The position numbers and the translations under genes were made by a program. Positions 1 through 12,351 of a stretch of 64,000 nucleotides of DNA are shown one piece after another. The notes under the pieces were generated by a model that worked only from the letters and a program-made list of their open reading frames with translations, was not told the origin of the DNA and searched no databases. The DNA lies in assembly GCA_964016985.1 (NCBI GenBank), contig OZ024826.1, positions 61,820,910-61,884,909 on the forward strand, read 5' to 3'. Source of the stretch: Anodontia alba (taxonomy: Eukaryota; Mollusca; Bivalvia; Lucinida; Lucinidae). Every line of letters begins with the position of its first letter. Within the stretch, counting starts at the first letter, position 1.

Positions 1-1009
1 GATGCCTCAGTAAAGACCCATTCTTATTTATACATTAAAAGAAGTAGAATGCATTTCCATCTGACTGATTTTGAGAAATTAAATTGATAGTGAAAGCATG
101 TAGTACAAAGTGTTCATGTTGGTTGTTTTTCAAGGAATAGTAAATTTTCTCACAAAGCCTTGTCTCTGAATGTAAATTTAATATTGGATGAAGCCACTGG
201 TTGTAAGAAAGTGTGAAAATATGGATATAGAGCAAAATCCAGGTCCATCAAATCATATAAATCTAATTATGTAATTAAGTTAATGCCTTTTTTCGCGACA
301 CCGCCTTCTGAACAATTCAGAGTAACTACAGTTGCTATACTGGATGTACATTACTCTGTGGTGGTTCTGAATCTCTTTTAACTACACTTTTATTTAACTT
401 TAACATGCGTAAAGTAACGTTATTATTTACCTGTATTATCAGTTAGATAACACACTTTTTGAATAAAAATTACTGGCATGTTTCTTATTTTTCTTAAGGA
501 ATATATGTTGTGGATATTCATTAAAAGAGCCCTACCAATGAATGACCTTCTAATAAGTTCCAACATGTTTTTGTGTTGAAATTATAATGAACTAGAACAT
601 GTGTTTGAACAACACTATGACCCCAACTATATGGTTTCCCTTAAACATGCATTGTCCATAATACTGAAACACTAAAAATGGCTAACTTCAAAAGTAAGAA
701 TAGGATGGCCGAAACATTCCCATACAGAACTAGTATTTTTACCGCTGGGCGGCGAATAAATTCCAACCACAGTTTCGTCTGCCATCATAATGAGAGTAAA
801 GCAAAATGCAATTGGCTATCAGTCAAGCGTCATCCAATCAAAATCGCGCTCTGAAAATGTCACTTTGTAGACCGGATTAAAGAATGTAACGAACACAAAT
901 AAGTGAATCTGAATAGAAGCGTTCATCATATCGATACTCCATCATGTGTATCGATACATGAAGCGTATCGGGATGCACCAATGCATCGATGAATCGTCCC
1001 ACAACTATG
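1..1009. other. non-coding, no gene recognised
   Basis: I see no convincing coding sequence or RNA gene here. Around 927-992 there are several near-copies of TATCGAT and GCATCGAT close to the start of the downstream tandem array. They could be the worn end of a dispersed repeat, but I cannot assign it. Confidence 0.5.
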
Positions 1010-1785
1010 CATAACTCAGCTAATATTTGGTGGACTGTAACCTCAAAACAATACACCCTTCTCTACATCTTGGTCTAACTATAGCATAAATGAAGTTTCA
1101 GCTTGATCGGATATAAATTGTAGGAGGAGTTAACCAGAAACTAGAAGTTTAAAGAAATTTTCAATGGGGCTTAACTCTGCTAATATTTAGTGAACTGTAA
1201 CCTTGAAACAATATGTGCTGCTCCACATCATGGTCTAGCTATAAATGAAGTTTCAGCTTGATCGGATGTAAATTGTAGGAGGAGTTAGCCGGAAACGAAA
1301 AGTTAAATGAAATTTTAAAAGGGACATAACTCTGCTAATATTTGGTGGACTGTGACCTAGAAACAATATGCACTGCCCCCACATCTTGGTCTAACTATAA
1401 ATGAAGTTTCAGCTTGATCAGATGTAAATTGTAGGAGCAGTTATCCGGAAACGAAAAGTTTAAAGGAATTTTCAAAGGGCTATAACTCTGCTGATATTAA
1501 GTGGACTGTAACCTCAAAACAATATGCACTGTTCCACATCATGGTCTAACTATAAATGAAGTTTCAGCTTGATCAGATGTAAAGTGTAGGAGTTAACCAG
1601 AAACGAAATGTTTTCTGAAATTTTCGAAGGGGCATAGCTCTGCTAATAATTGGTGGTCTGTAGCCCAAAAACAATATGTGCTGCTTCACATCATGGTCTA
1701 GCTATATACCAAGTTTCATTTTAATTGGATGTAAACTGTAGGAGGCGTTAGCCGGAAACGAAAAAGTTTTCTGACGGACGTCATA
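1010..1785 (+). repeat. five-copy tandem repeat, about 155-bp unit
   Basis: Five diverged units begin near 1010, 1169, 1324, 1481 and 1633. Each carries the phrases TAACTCTGCTAATATTTGG, TGAAGTTTCAGCTTGATC and TGTAGGAGGAGTTA in the same order. The array closes with TTTTCTGACGGACG, a tail that also follows other tandem arrays in this window (for example near 24600 and 46445). No reading frame is maintained. This looks like the tandem core of an interspersed element whose ends I could not delimit. Confidence 0.85.
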
Positions 1786-1831
1786 CCCCGTAAAATAATA
1801 TGTCCCGTTTTTCAAACAGGTGTATAATAAT

Positions 1832-2130
1832 TCAAAAAAGTATAAATGCAAGAGTTATGGTTCTTGCGCGCTGCATGTTGTCTAATGCTGATTGATATTT
1901 ACATGACCTTTCTTGAAGATATCTTGAACAGGTTTCAAGTTACAGAGCGGACACGATTTTGTGACGCATAAAGTTCCAAGTGAAATAACTCAAAAAGTAT
2001 AAATGCAAGACGTATGGTTCTTGTGCTCTGCATGTAAGATAATGTTGATTGATATTTATATGAAGTAATGTGGAGACAGCTTGAACCATTTTCAAGTTAC
2101 AGAGTGGACAAGATTTTGTGACAGACGCCC
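1832..2130 (+). repeat. two-copy tandem repeat, about 155-bp unit
   Basis: Two units, about 1832-1965 and 1988-2128, share AAAAAGTATAAATGCAAGA, TATGGTTCTTG, TTGATTGATATTTA and TTTTCAAGTTACAGAG, each ending with GATTTTGTGACG or a close variant. A G/T-rich run (2260-2290) and a short A-run (about 2349-2358) follow before the next element begins. Confidence 0.75.
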
Positions 2131-2358
2131 GAGGGAAAAAACAATACACATCTCCCTACCCTAAAGGGAGGAGACATAAATATCAGAATCCTAGCTCAAG
2201 CGGGAGGGGGTATATTGCTTTTGGTGCAGATCTTATCAGCACTGGCGTCCCTATCCAAGGGTGTGTGTGTGGGGAGGGGGGGGGGGGAATATTTAGAAAG
2301 AATAGATTCAAAAACAGGCATAACTGGCATGCTAGGTCCAATGGGGGGAAAAAAAAAA

Positions 2359-5300
2359 GCAAGAGGACCATGATGGTCCTATATCGCTCACCTGAGCAAA
2401 CAGCTTTGCATACTTACTGTTGAAGTTTCAGCCAAGTTTACTGCTCTAAAATTTTTGTATAAATTTTATAACCCTGCACCCCAGTGGGCATGTTTTTTTC
2501 ATCCATCATGATGGCTTGAACTGAATAGTGAAAGAGGATCACCAAAGGAACAATTCTGCTGTTATATTGAAATTGGTCCAGTGGTTTCTGACAAATAGAT
2601 TTTTAAAATGTGTTATATAGATATATAGGGAAATTAAGCCCCACCCCCTAATGGCCATGTTTTTTGACAAATCATGACAGCTTGAACAAACTTGGTAGAG
2701 GGTCACCAAAGGAAAAATCCTGCCAAGTTATATTGAAATCGGTTCAGTGGTTTCTGACAAGAAGATTTTTAAAGTTTTCTATTTAGATATATAGGGAAAA
2801 TAAGCCCCACCCCTAGCAACCATGTTTTTTGACGAATCATGATTGCTTGAACAATCTTGATAGGGGGTCACCAAAGCAACATTCCTGGCAAGTAATATTA
2901 AAATCAGTCAGGTGGTTTCTGACAAGATGAATTTTAAAGTTTTCTATACAGATATATACGGAAAATAAGCCCCGCCCCATGAAGGCCATGTTTTTTGACG
3001 TATCATGAGGGCACAATCTTAGTAGAAGGTCACCAAAGCACATTCCTGTCAAGTTACATTGAACTCAATCCAACGGTTTCTTACGAGAAGATTTTTAAAG
3101 TTTTCTATATAGGGAAAATATGCTCCGCCCCCTAGCCGCCATGTTTTTTGATGAATCATAACGGCTTGAACAATCTTGGTAGAGGGTCACCAAAGAAACA
3201 TTCCTGCCAAGTTATATTGAAATCGGTCCATTGGTTTCTGAGAAGAAGATTTTTAAACTTTTCTATATAGATATATTTGGAAAATAAGCCCCTCCCAGTG
3301 GCGGCCATTGTTTTTTGACGAATCATGATAACTTGAACAATCTTGGTAGAGGGTCAACAAGGAAAGATTTCTACCAAGTTATAATGAAATCGGTCCAGTG
3401 GTTTCTGACAAGATTTTTAAAGTTTTCTATAGAGATATATAGGGAAAATAAGCCCCACCCCCTGGCAGAATTTTTTTTAGACGAATCATGAATACTTGAA
3501 CAATCTTGGTAGCAGGTCACCAAAGCAACATTCCTGCCAAGCTATATTGAAATTGGTCCATTGGTTTCTGACAAGAAGATTTTTAAACTTTTCTATATAG
3601 ATATATAGGGAAATTAAGCCTCCCTCCCCACCCACCACCCGGCGGCAATGTTTTTTTGACAAATCATGATAACTTGAACAATCTTGGTTAAGGGTCAAAA
3701 GGAAAGATTCTGCCAAGTATTAATGAAATCGGTCCAGTGGTTTCTGACAAGAAGATTTTTAAAGTTTTCTATATATATAGGGAAAATAAGCCCTGCCCCC
3801 TAGCTGCTATGTTTTTTGACAAATCATGACGGCTTGGACAATCTTGGTAGAGGATCACCAAGGAAACATTTTTGCCTAGTTATATAGAAATCGGTCCAGT
3901 GCTTTCTAACATGAAGATTTTTAAAGTTTTCTATATAGATATATAGGGAAACAAGAGGCCCACGGGCCACGGCTCGCTCACCTGAGTCACTGCAGACATG
4001 CAGATGTTATGCAACATTTTTCCAATCCTATCATCACAACTAATGAAAAGATCATCATTTGAGCAGTTCTTAGTTTTGAAGAAGAATATATGGGCCTGAC
4101 AGTCAATGGAGCATGATCATTTGAATAAACCATCAATCACATTTCAACAGTAGGATCAATGTGAAAATTGGTGGAAATTGGCTAAGTGGATTCTGAAGAA
4201 TCATGATTTTATACATGTAAACAGCACAGTGGCAGAGAAATATAATAAATATAAACAAGATGATGGCCATCTAAGATTTCCAATCAGAACAATTTTAACT
4301 ACTGTTGATCTACAATTCACTTGAATACTTTCAATATAAATGTATATGGCCCATACAAATGCATGGGGAAGCAAATTTGACCTTGGAGGTAAAAAGGTCA
4401 AACGTCAACATAGAACCATCATTTTAGCAATTTTGGTAGCTCTCCTGTCCCCCATAATTTGTGCAAAGATAAGGGCCCAGGGCTTATTTGGTTATGGAGA
4501 AGAAGATTTGTAAATTTTTTTTTACCATTATATGGGCATGGCAGCCATTTTGATCAATGGACCATGCCCATTTTAGCAATCTTTCATTCTCCTGCCCAAG
4601 GAGGCTCTGCATGAAATTTGAGCAACACTGGCCCGGAGGCTTCAGAGGAAAAGTCATTTGAAATTATCAACATTTTTTCCATACAAATGTATGGGGCCCA
4701 TACAAATGCATACAGAAGCAAACTTGACCTCGCCGTAAAAAGGTTAAATGTCAATGTATGACAATTATTTTAGCAACCTTGGTAGACCGCCTGTTCCCGA
4801 TGAATTATGCAAACATTCAGCCACATGCCATCCTCGATTTTGGAGAATAACATTTTTAAATGTTTTTTTCCCATATAAATGCATAGGGAAGCAAACGACC
4901 TTGCCATAAAAAGGTCAAATTTTAGCAACTTTGGTAGACCCTCCGTCCCCGATGAATTATGCAAAGATTCAGCCCCAAAGCATCCTCGGTTCTGGAGAAG
5001 AAGATTTTTAAATGTTTTTACCATATATGGGCATGGCAGCCATCTTGGTTAATGAACTGCGACCATTTTAGCAATCTTTTGTTCCCCCAACCTAAGGAAG
5101 CTCCATATGAAATTTGAGCAAATTTGGCCCAGAGGCTCCAGAGGAGATGTTATTTGAAATTCTGAACATTTTTCCCATATAAATGCATAAGGAAGCAAAA
5201 TTGACCTTACCGCAAAAAGGTCAAATGTCAATGTACAACCATTATTTTAGCAACTTTGGTAGCCCTCCCATTCCCGATGATATGTGCAAAGATTCAGCCA

Positions 5301-6345
5301 CAAGGCATGCTCGGTTTTGGAGAAGAAGATTTTTAAAGGTTTTTCCCATACAAAAGCATAGGGAAGCAAACTTGACCTTGCCGTAAAAAGGTCAAATGCC
5401 AACGTACGACAAATCTTATAACAACTTTGGTAGACCTCTTGTTCCTGATGATTCTTGCAAAGATTCAGCCCCAAGGCATCCTCGGTTATGGAGAAGATTT
5501 TTAAAGGTTTTTACCATATATGTGCATGGAGGCCATCTTGGGTCAACGGACCATGACCATTTTAGCAATCTTTCGTTCCCCCACCCTAAGGAGGCTCCAC
5601 ATGAAATCTGAGCAAAATTGGCTCAGCGGCTTCAGAGGAGAAGTCATTTGAAAATGTTAATGGACGGAGGAAAAGTGATCACTATAGCTCATCCTGAGCA
5701 GAGGTCAGGTGAGTTAAAAAAAAAAAGTCCCACCCCCCTGGCGGCCATGGTTTTTGACGTATCATGACGGCTTGAACAATCTTGGTAGAAAGTTACAAAA
5801 GAAACATTCCTGCCGTGTTATATTGAAATCGGTCCAGTGGTTTCTGACAAGAAGATTTTTAAACTTTTCTGTATAGATATATAGGAAAAATAAGCCCCGC
5901 CCTCTGGTGGCCCTGTTTTTTGAGGAATCCAAATGGCTTGAACAATCTTGGTAGAGGATTACTAAAGGAACGTTTCTGTAAAATTATATTGAAATCGGCC
6001 CAGTGTTTCTGACAAGAAGCTTTTAAAAGTTTTCCATATAGATATATACATGTAGGAAAAATAAGCTCCTCCCCCTGGCAGCCATGTTTTTTGACGAATC
6101 CAGATGGCTTGAACAATCTTGGTACAGGATCACCAAACAAACATTCCTGCAAAATTATATTGAAATCGGTCCAGTGGTTTCTGACAAGAAGATTTTTAAA
6201 GTTTTCTATATAGATATAAAGGGAAAATAAGCCCCGCCCCCTGGCGGCCATGTTTTTTGACGAATCCAAATGGCTTGAACAATCTTGGTAGAGGATCATC
6301 AAAGTAACACTCCTGCAAAATTATATTGAAATTGGTCATACTTTA
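2359..6345 (-). mobile_element. tandem-core (HINE/pearl-like) element, outer copy, 5' end lost
   Basis: The left boundary is the element's 3' end read on the minus strand: CTTGC terminus, hairpin arms GGACC/GGTCC with an ATGAT loop at 2365-2379, then the subterminal CTCACCTGAG at 2387-2396. The core is about thirteen diverged units of roughly 160 bp, each with CCAAGTTATATTGAAATCGG, GGTTTCTGACAAGAAGAT and GCCATGTTTTTTGACGAATC. A second element (3951-5716) has inserted in the array, so the core resumes at about 5727. The array stops abruptly at 6345 against an unrelated dispersed repeat, so the 5' end is missing. No protein is encoded. Confidence 0.75.
3951..5716 (-). mobile_element. complete tandem-core (HINE/pearl-like) element nested in the 2.36-6.35 kb element
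   Basis: Read on the minus strand, the element starts at 5716 with TAACTCACCTGACC and ends at 3951 with CTCAGGTGAGCGAGC, a GGCCCGTGGGCC hairpin and TCTTGT. The flanks are two halves of one array monomer (GGGAA before; an A-run and CCCACCCCCCTGGCGGCC after), showing insertion into a T-run with no target duplication. From the 3' end there is a single-copy module of about 370 bp (3990-4360). Then comes a core in which two modules alternate, one with GCAATCTTTCGTTCCCCC (period near 500 bp) and one with GCAACTTTGGTAGACC. The 370-bp module is shared with the element at 6492-8900, but the core is not. Confidence 0.8.
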
Positions 6346-6363
6346 CTGTATGTATTTGGCCAG

Positions 6364-6444
6364 ACAGTCCCGAGCAAACATTGTAAACCCCCATGAGATG
6401 CTACAAAATGCGGTGTCACATCAGGGGCTAAACTGTTTGCCACC
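6364..6444. repeat. copy of a small dispersed hairpin repeat
   Basis: Imperfect inverted arms GCAAACATTGTAAACCCC and GGGGCTAAACTGTTTGC enclose about 35 bases. Related hairpins with GTGTAGACCC / GGGTCTACACTGTTTGC arms occur near 13004-13060, 16096-16165, 20216-20285 and 58305-58375, with half-copies near 21955 and 23028. The flank TACTTTACTGTATGTATTTGG recurs inverted at 13060-13080, so the repeat unit is larger than the hairpin. No coding potential. Confidence 0.75.
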
Positions 6445-6491
6445 CATTGAGCTATTTTTAGACAAAACATTCGGTAGTAAATTGTACTTGT

Positions 6492-8900
6492 TAGCTCACC
6501 TGAGCGCAAAGTGCTCATGGTGAACTATTGTGGTCAGTCAATGTCCGTCGTCCGTCATGCGACGTCAACAATTGATTTAAAAGCCTACTCCTACACCCCT
6601 GGGCAAATTGACTCGATACTTGGTAGGAAGCATCGGGGTGACTTGTACATCAAAAATAGCTAAAATCATGCCGATCGGAAATCCAAGATGGCCGCCATGG
6701 CCGCCATCTTGAAAATCTATTTTTCGCTTCTTCTCCTGAACCGAAAGGCCAATTGACTCCAAACTTTCCAGGAAGCACTGGGGTGACTTGTAGATCAAAA
6801 ATAGTTAAAATCTTGCCAATCGAAAATCCAAGATGTCCGCCATGGCAGCCATCTTAAATCTATTTTTAGCTTCTTCTCCTGAACCGAAAGGCCAATTGAC
6901 TCCAAACTTGCTAGGAAGCATCGGGGTGACTTGTAGATCAAAACTAGCTAAAATCGTGTTGATCAGAAATCCAAGATGGCCACCATCTTGAAAATCTATT
7001 TTTCGCATCTTCTCCTGAACGGAAAGGCCAGTTGACTCCAAACTTGCTAAGAAGCATCGGGGTGACTTGTAGATCAAAAATAGCTAAAATCATGCTGATC
7101 GGAAATCCAAGATGGCCGCCATGGCAGCCATCTTGAAAATCTATTTTTCGCTTCTTCTCCTGAACCGAAAGGCCAATTGACTCCAAACTTGCTAGGAAGC
7201 ATAGGGGTGACTTATAGATCAAAAGACGCTAAAATCATTCCAAACGGAAATCAAAGATGGCCACCATAGCAGCCATTTTGAAAATCTATTTGTCGCTTCT
7301 TCTCCTGAGCCGAAAGGCCAACTGACTCCAAACTTGGTAGGAAGCATCAGGGTGACTTGTAGATCAAAAATAGCTAAAACCATGCTGATCGGAAGTCCAA
7401 GAGGGCCACCCTGGTGGCCATCTTGAAAATCTTTTTTTCGCTTCTTCTCCTAAACCCAAAAGCTAGTTGACTTGAAACTTGGTAGGAAGCATCGGGGTGA
7501 CTTATAGATTAAAAATGGCTAAAATCGTTCTGATTGGAAATCCAAGATGGCTGCCATGGTGGCCATTTTGAAAATGTAGATTTTTCACTTCTTCTCCTGA
7601 ATCAAAAGGCTGATTGGCTTTAAACTAGGTAGGAAGCATCAGGGTGACCTGTAGATCAAAAATAGATAAAATCATCCCTATCAGAAATCCAAGATGGCCG
7701 CTATGACAGCCATCTTTAAAATCTATTTTTCGCTTCTTCTCCTGAATTGAAAGGCCATTTGACTCGAAACTTGGTAGGAAGCATTTAGGTGACTTGTAGA
7801 TCTAAAATAGCTTAAATTGTTTGGATAGGAAATCCAAGATGGCTGTCATGGCGGCCATCTTGAAACTCTTTTCCTTTCACTTATTTTCCTGAACCAAAGG
7901 GCCAGTTAATTTGAAAATTGGTAGGAAGCATCAGGATGACATGTTGATATAAAAATAGCTAAAATCCTTCCGATTGGAAATCCAAGATGGCGGCCATCTT
8001 GAAAATCTATTTTTCTTTACTTCTTCTGAACTGAAAGACCATTTATTGACTCGAAACTTGGTAGGAAGCATCAGGGTGACTTGTAGATCAAAAAACGTTC
8101 AAATGGTTGCGATAAGAAATCTCAAATTGCGGCTATGGTGGCCATCTTGAAAATCTGTTTTGAACTTTTTCCCCTGAACCGAAAGGGCAATTGACTTAAA
8201 GTTCATTGGAAGTATCGAAGTGACTTGTAGATCAACAGTAGCTAAAAGTCATTCTGATTGGAAATCCAAGATGGGTACCATCTTGTTTATGTTTATTATA
8301 TTTCCCTGCCACTGTGCTGTTTACATGTATAAAATCATGATTCTTCAGAAACCACTTGGGGGTGGTCGGGTGGTGCAAAGGTGCTGTGTATCTTACATCA
8401 CTGGGGCGTCCAACTGATATTGGCTTACAGTTGGGCAAGGCCTGCTATCCTTGTAGTGGGTAAGGGTAGAGGGGGAATGTTTTTATTTCTTCTGTTTCTT
8501 CACTTTCATTCCTGTTCCTCTTTCTTCCCTGTCCCTCTCTTTCATCTCCTCTACTCTCTCTTCTATCTCTTTTCTCCCTTTCTCTGGGAGACGACACAAA
8601 ATGACCCTCAAGGGTTGACGTGTCATTAAACCCCAACACAATCAATCAATCAGAAACCACTTAGGCAATAGCAACCAAATTTCACATTGATCCTACTGTT
8701 GAAATGTGATTGAGAGTTTGTTCAAATGATCACGCTCCACTGACTGTCTTGCCATATATAATATTCATCTTAAAAATTAAGAACTGCTTAAAGGATGATC
8801 TTTTCATTAGTTGCGATGACAGGATTGGAAAAATGTTACATAACATCTGCATATCTGCACTCACAATGCTACTCAGGTGAGTGGCCCGTGGGCCTCTTGT
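6492..8900 (+). mobile_element. complete tandem-core (HINE/pearl-like) element carrying a SINE
   Basis: The 5' end is TTAGCTCACCTGAGC at 6491, with a second short inverted stretch GCAAAGTGCTCATGGTGA. The 3' end is CTCAGGTGAG (8872-8881), a GGCCCGTGGGCC hairpin (8883-8894) and TCTTGT, flanked by T on each side. The core (about 6577-8230) is roughly twelve units near 145 bp with GTGACTTGTAGATCAAAAAT, AATCCAAGATGGCCGCCAT and CGCTTCTTCTCCTGAACC. The last 680 bp are the 370-bp module of the 3951-5716 element in opposite orientation, split by a SINE at 8358-8649. Frames within the core are by-products of the repeat. Confidence 0.85.
8358..8649 (+). mobile_element. SINE-like retroposon with 13-bp target duplication
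   Basis: A 292-bp insertion is flanked by perfect 13-bp direct repeats TCAGAAACCACTT (8345-8357 and 8650-8662). The same site is uninterrupted in the homologous module at about 4190-4200, which gives an empty-site comparison. The body starts GGGGGTGGTCGGGTGGTG, has a pyrimidine-rich middle, and ends TTAAACCCCAACACAATC with a repeated ATCA tail. The tail resembles that of the tRNA-derived SINE at 22645-22947 (TAAAACCTCAACACAAAC), suggesting recognition by the same or related LINE machinery. I do not see a clear tRNA B box, so the head class is uncertain. Confidence 0.8.
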
Positions 8901-10754
8901 TCAATTTTAAATAAAGTATGGTAAGGAGTTGAGGTGAGTAACCGACCCAGAAATCAAATTTCGGGTAAGGTGTTCACATGCTGTGTTTAAAGGAGTGTAG
9001 ATATTGATGTAGTGTATGTACAAGAATCTCAGACATGTGACAGACTATTGAAGCGATATATGAGCCTCTTCATGGGATAAAAATCTTATGCCATATGCGA
9101 ACAACAAAGACACGTGGTTTTTGCTATGCGCAGTCTGATCAGCACCGTTGTTGTTCGCTGTCTAGACAGTAAACAACCTATCAAAACTTTCAAGACTAGC
9201 TAATCTGGCACAATGGCCGAGTTAGCCAGTCTACGGCTGAGTAAGCAGGTCTGAGTCTTATTTGGTCGAAAACCTCGAAGACAGGTTTTTCATGTCGTTG
9301 CTTATATATTATCTGTACTTTGACAAAGTGCAGGGAGACTTTGTAGCGGCATCACACAGTGCTAAACACAAGCTACAATTGGATTAATTAACGCATAATT
9401 TTACTGCAAGCATATTTTATTTTCGGGCTTCAGAAGGGGGAAAATAGGACCTTATGCACATACTCCTTTCAACTTCTTAAACCTCATTGAAATATATTTA
9501 TATCGGAAAGATTATTAAATCCAGAAAATAGGAGCTAAATTTTGCAGTAAGGAGGGTGTACATGCCGAAAAATTGTTATGCCATGAATTATACGATTTTT
9601 GCTTAAAGGATCTGTTTTAAGGTCTTTGTGAACATGTCGCTTTGCGACAAATGTCTTATATTGAATTAATTTTCTCCGTAACACATTATCCAAGTTGATA
9701 AAATAATATATAGAGGCTGTTGCATTATGTGAGGGATTTTTACAGATCCCTCATTTATTATTCGGAACTAGCGAAACTATTTGGAACTAGCCAAATCAGT
9801 GGAGAACTTCACATTCATCACAAGGGCAGATAACCTAAGGCGAAGGACAAAGTCTTTGGTGTGATATTTCAAGGAAGGCTAGTACTCTGTATCAGCCAAT
9901 AAAGTCCAAATTTTGATCAGCCACTTATTTGGAAATTGTTATGAAGCATAACTTTACCTGGTTCTAGCCAAATGACTGTATCTGATCAATTGTGCCAGCT
10001 TTAGTGTTCAGACAACAAAAATTCACTTGCCTACACCTATATGCTTATGTGTGTGCAGAGTTGGAGCATGGGCATGTCACTATGACTTTGAGGATTCAAA
10101 ATGTTCTTGGTATTTTTGCAGCTAATAAAAATTGTCCAGATAATTGAGGAGTGTGGGTAAAAAATATTTCAGTCATTATAAATAAAGATAAAGAGCCTTA
10201 AATAAAAGGTTGCATATAAGAATTTAAGAAATAGACAACATAAGCTGTGTAGAGCTTTTAATGCTTATAAGTTCTTTCAACAGCTAGCCCTACTGGGATG
10301 TCCAACAGAACCATGATCAAAATCAAGATTTGTGATCTAGTTTGCTATGTTTTTACTATACATATGTGTACAGTATAATAATTACTGTATTTTTTAAGTC
10401 TAGTCCCATATAATTCACATCTTAGAATTTTTTGCTGTTATTATTTAGCCCGGTTTCATGTATTTTCACGTTACTAATGGTAAAACGTTTCATCATAACT
10501 ACTTACAGAGACAAATGCTGAAAATAATTCTGAAGTCATCTAAATTATTATCTGAGCATTTATTTTATGTACAAATAATGCAGTTCTTTGGATTTGATTT
10601 GTGAAAGCATTTGTGTAAACAAGCCAACCATGTTGCCGCCATTTTGAACCAAAAGCCATGTAACTTCGCGTTAATTAAATTTTTGGCAGAAAATCATCAT
10701 GTAATTGTAATGTGATTTTTGCAAATTTTGGCCATTTTCAAAATAAAGTACGGA
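8901..10754. other. non-coding, repeat fragments only
   Basis: No gene seen. A fragment at about 9120-9190 (GCGCAGTCTGATCAGCACCG) is related to dispersed pieces near 24390, 30380 and 60290. The rest is AT-rich unique-looking sequence. Confidence 0.5.
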
Positions 10755-11005
10755 TACCGTATTAATCCGCCTATAAGACGATTTGTTTATAAGACGGGGG
10801 CTGTTTTTGGGCCCTTCCCAGGCAGGATTTTGCTTTTAATTAATTATAAGATGGGCTAAAAAAGTCGCCTGTCGGAGACATTCCCTGCCACTCAGAAATT
10901 CCTAAAGTACATGAAGACATCGGCGATGATTGGTCAGATTTGTAAGTGAATTTATCACAGAGCAGGAATTAAAAAAAAACTCCCAACACCGCTTACAAGC
11001 ATGCA

Positions 11006-12351
11006 TACCGTATTTAACTGTGTATAACACGCACCTTATTTACCCAGAAAACGTTTATAAAAATCCGATATGTATTATTTATAGGAACACCAAAATCGGG
11101 ACAGAAATCACCAAGATAATCGGTCGCGAAAACTCATGACATTCACGATCGCCCGTTAAAAATGCGAAATAGAATGATTGCTATAAGATATTCATGATTT
11201 TTTATACCTATCTCGCCCATACCAGGGTTCTGGCAGCTCAAAACAAGCAACTCGATCTGATTTGTAGTAATTTGATATCCTTTTCATGTCCATGCTTTTT
11301 TTGTTTACGCTTTTTTATTTTGCTGATCATGTGATCTCTTCAAAGGGAAACTACTCAAACAGGCATATGCATATGAATCTGTATTGATTACCGGACTTTG
11401 ACAAGACTCAACCGTAACTTGAATAAATCAGCCTGCACAACTGATTTATTGTAGTTCAAAATAGGAAATAAATTTGGTAGAACATAAATATTGGCACGAA
11501 CGATCATACATTGAAAAAATAAAAAAAGTATTTAAGTTTATGCAATTATTAAAATTATTGATAATAAACAAAACCAACTGGGCTTTTGAGGTAGGTAGAT
11601 CGGTCATTTGCATTTTATCTTTTATTTTCCTACCACCCAGCTAGCATTCTACGTAAATCTACATCGGGCCGTCATCGGCCCGTCAGCTACCCTGACGGGC
11701 CGATGACGGCCCGATATAGATCTACGTAGAATGCTGACTGGGCATATGTTTATCTTTTTTTTTTTTTTTTTATTTAAACTTTTCTTCCAACTTACCAAAA
11801 AAATTGTTTGAAATAAACAATGTTTATGATAAAGAAAATCAAACTACCAGCATACATCTGTGCACTTAATTGGTTAATTGGCAGTCAGAATGACAACTAG
11901 TCGACTTTAGTTGTTGTTTGCATTGCCCTGAGGCACTGAGTTGATAATTTCACGTCTCAGTTAAGAAAGTGACACAAAGAAGGTGTTAATTATGAGAACA
12001 CAAAAGAAATAACTACATTTTTATTATCATAGCGTCTGCAGTGGGGAAGCAAAGAACTGCCTACACTACATCAAGTTGCCTGAGGCCCATGGTAACAGAG
12101 CTGCACAACGAAAATTCAGTTAGCATTATCGTAAATTCGGCCTGTTTCTGCTCTAAACCTTCGGAGTTCGGCCATTTTCAACTCAATCCTAGTGATATTT
12201 GACACTTAGTATCTGGTAACTTAGTAAATAACGCACAGATAAATTCTTCTTGTTTTACATAGAACATCTGTTTTTTTTATTTCAAAACTATTTAGCAAAT
12301 ATTCAGTGCGTGTTATACACGGGTGCGAGTAATACACAGAAAAATTCGGTA
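11006..12351. mobile_element. related TA-flanked inverted-repeat element nested inside the outer one
   Basis: The ends are TACCGTATTTAACTGTG at 11006 and, on the minus strand from 12351, TACCGAATTTTTCTGTG. About 25 of the first 30 positions match. The GTGTATAACACGCAC motif occurs near both ends. It shares TACCGTATT with the outer element, so the two look like relatives. No transposase frame is seen inside. Confidence 0.7.
11636..11742. mobile_element. 107-bp near-perfect palindrome (foldback MITE)
   Basis: Arms of 51 bp (11636-11686 and 11692-11742) pair with four mismatches around a 5-base CTACC centre. The ends are CCCAG and CTGGG. The arm is built around CGGGCCGTCATCGGCCCG, itself partly self-complementary. 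It is far more GC-rich than its surroundings. I could not identify a target duplication. Confidence 0.85.

Noticed and set aside
2118..2423. 101-codon frame across the start of the first element
   Set aside because: It crosses a G-run, an A-run and an element boundary; not a plausible gene.
5859..6302. 147-codon minus-strand frame
   Set aside because: It spans the 160-bp tandem units; the repeated peptide pattern tracks the DNA repeat, with no domain.
6577..7222. Minus-strand frames repeating MIYKSPQCFLASLES-like text
   Set aside because: They are translations of the 145-bp tandem core of the 6492-8900 element and recur only with the repeat.
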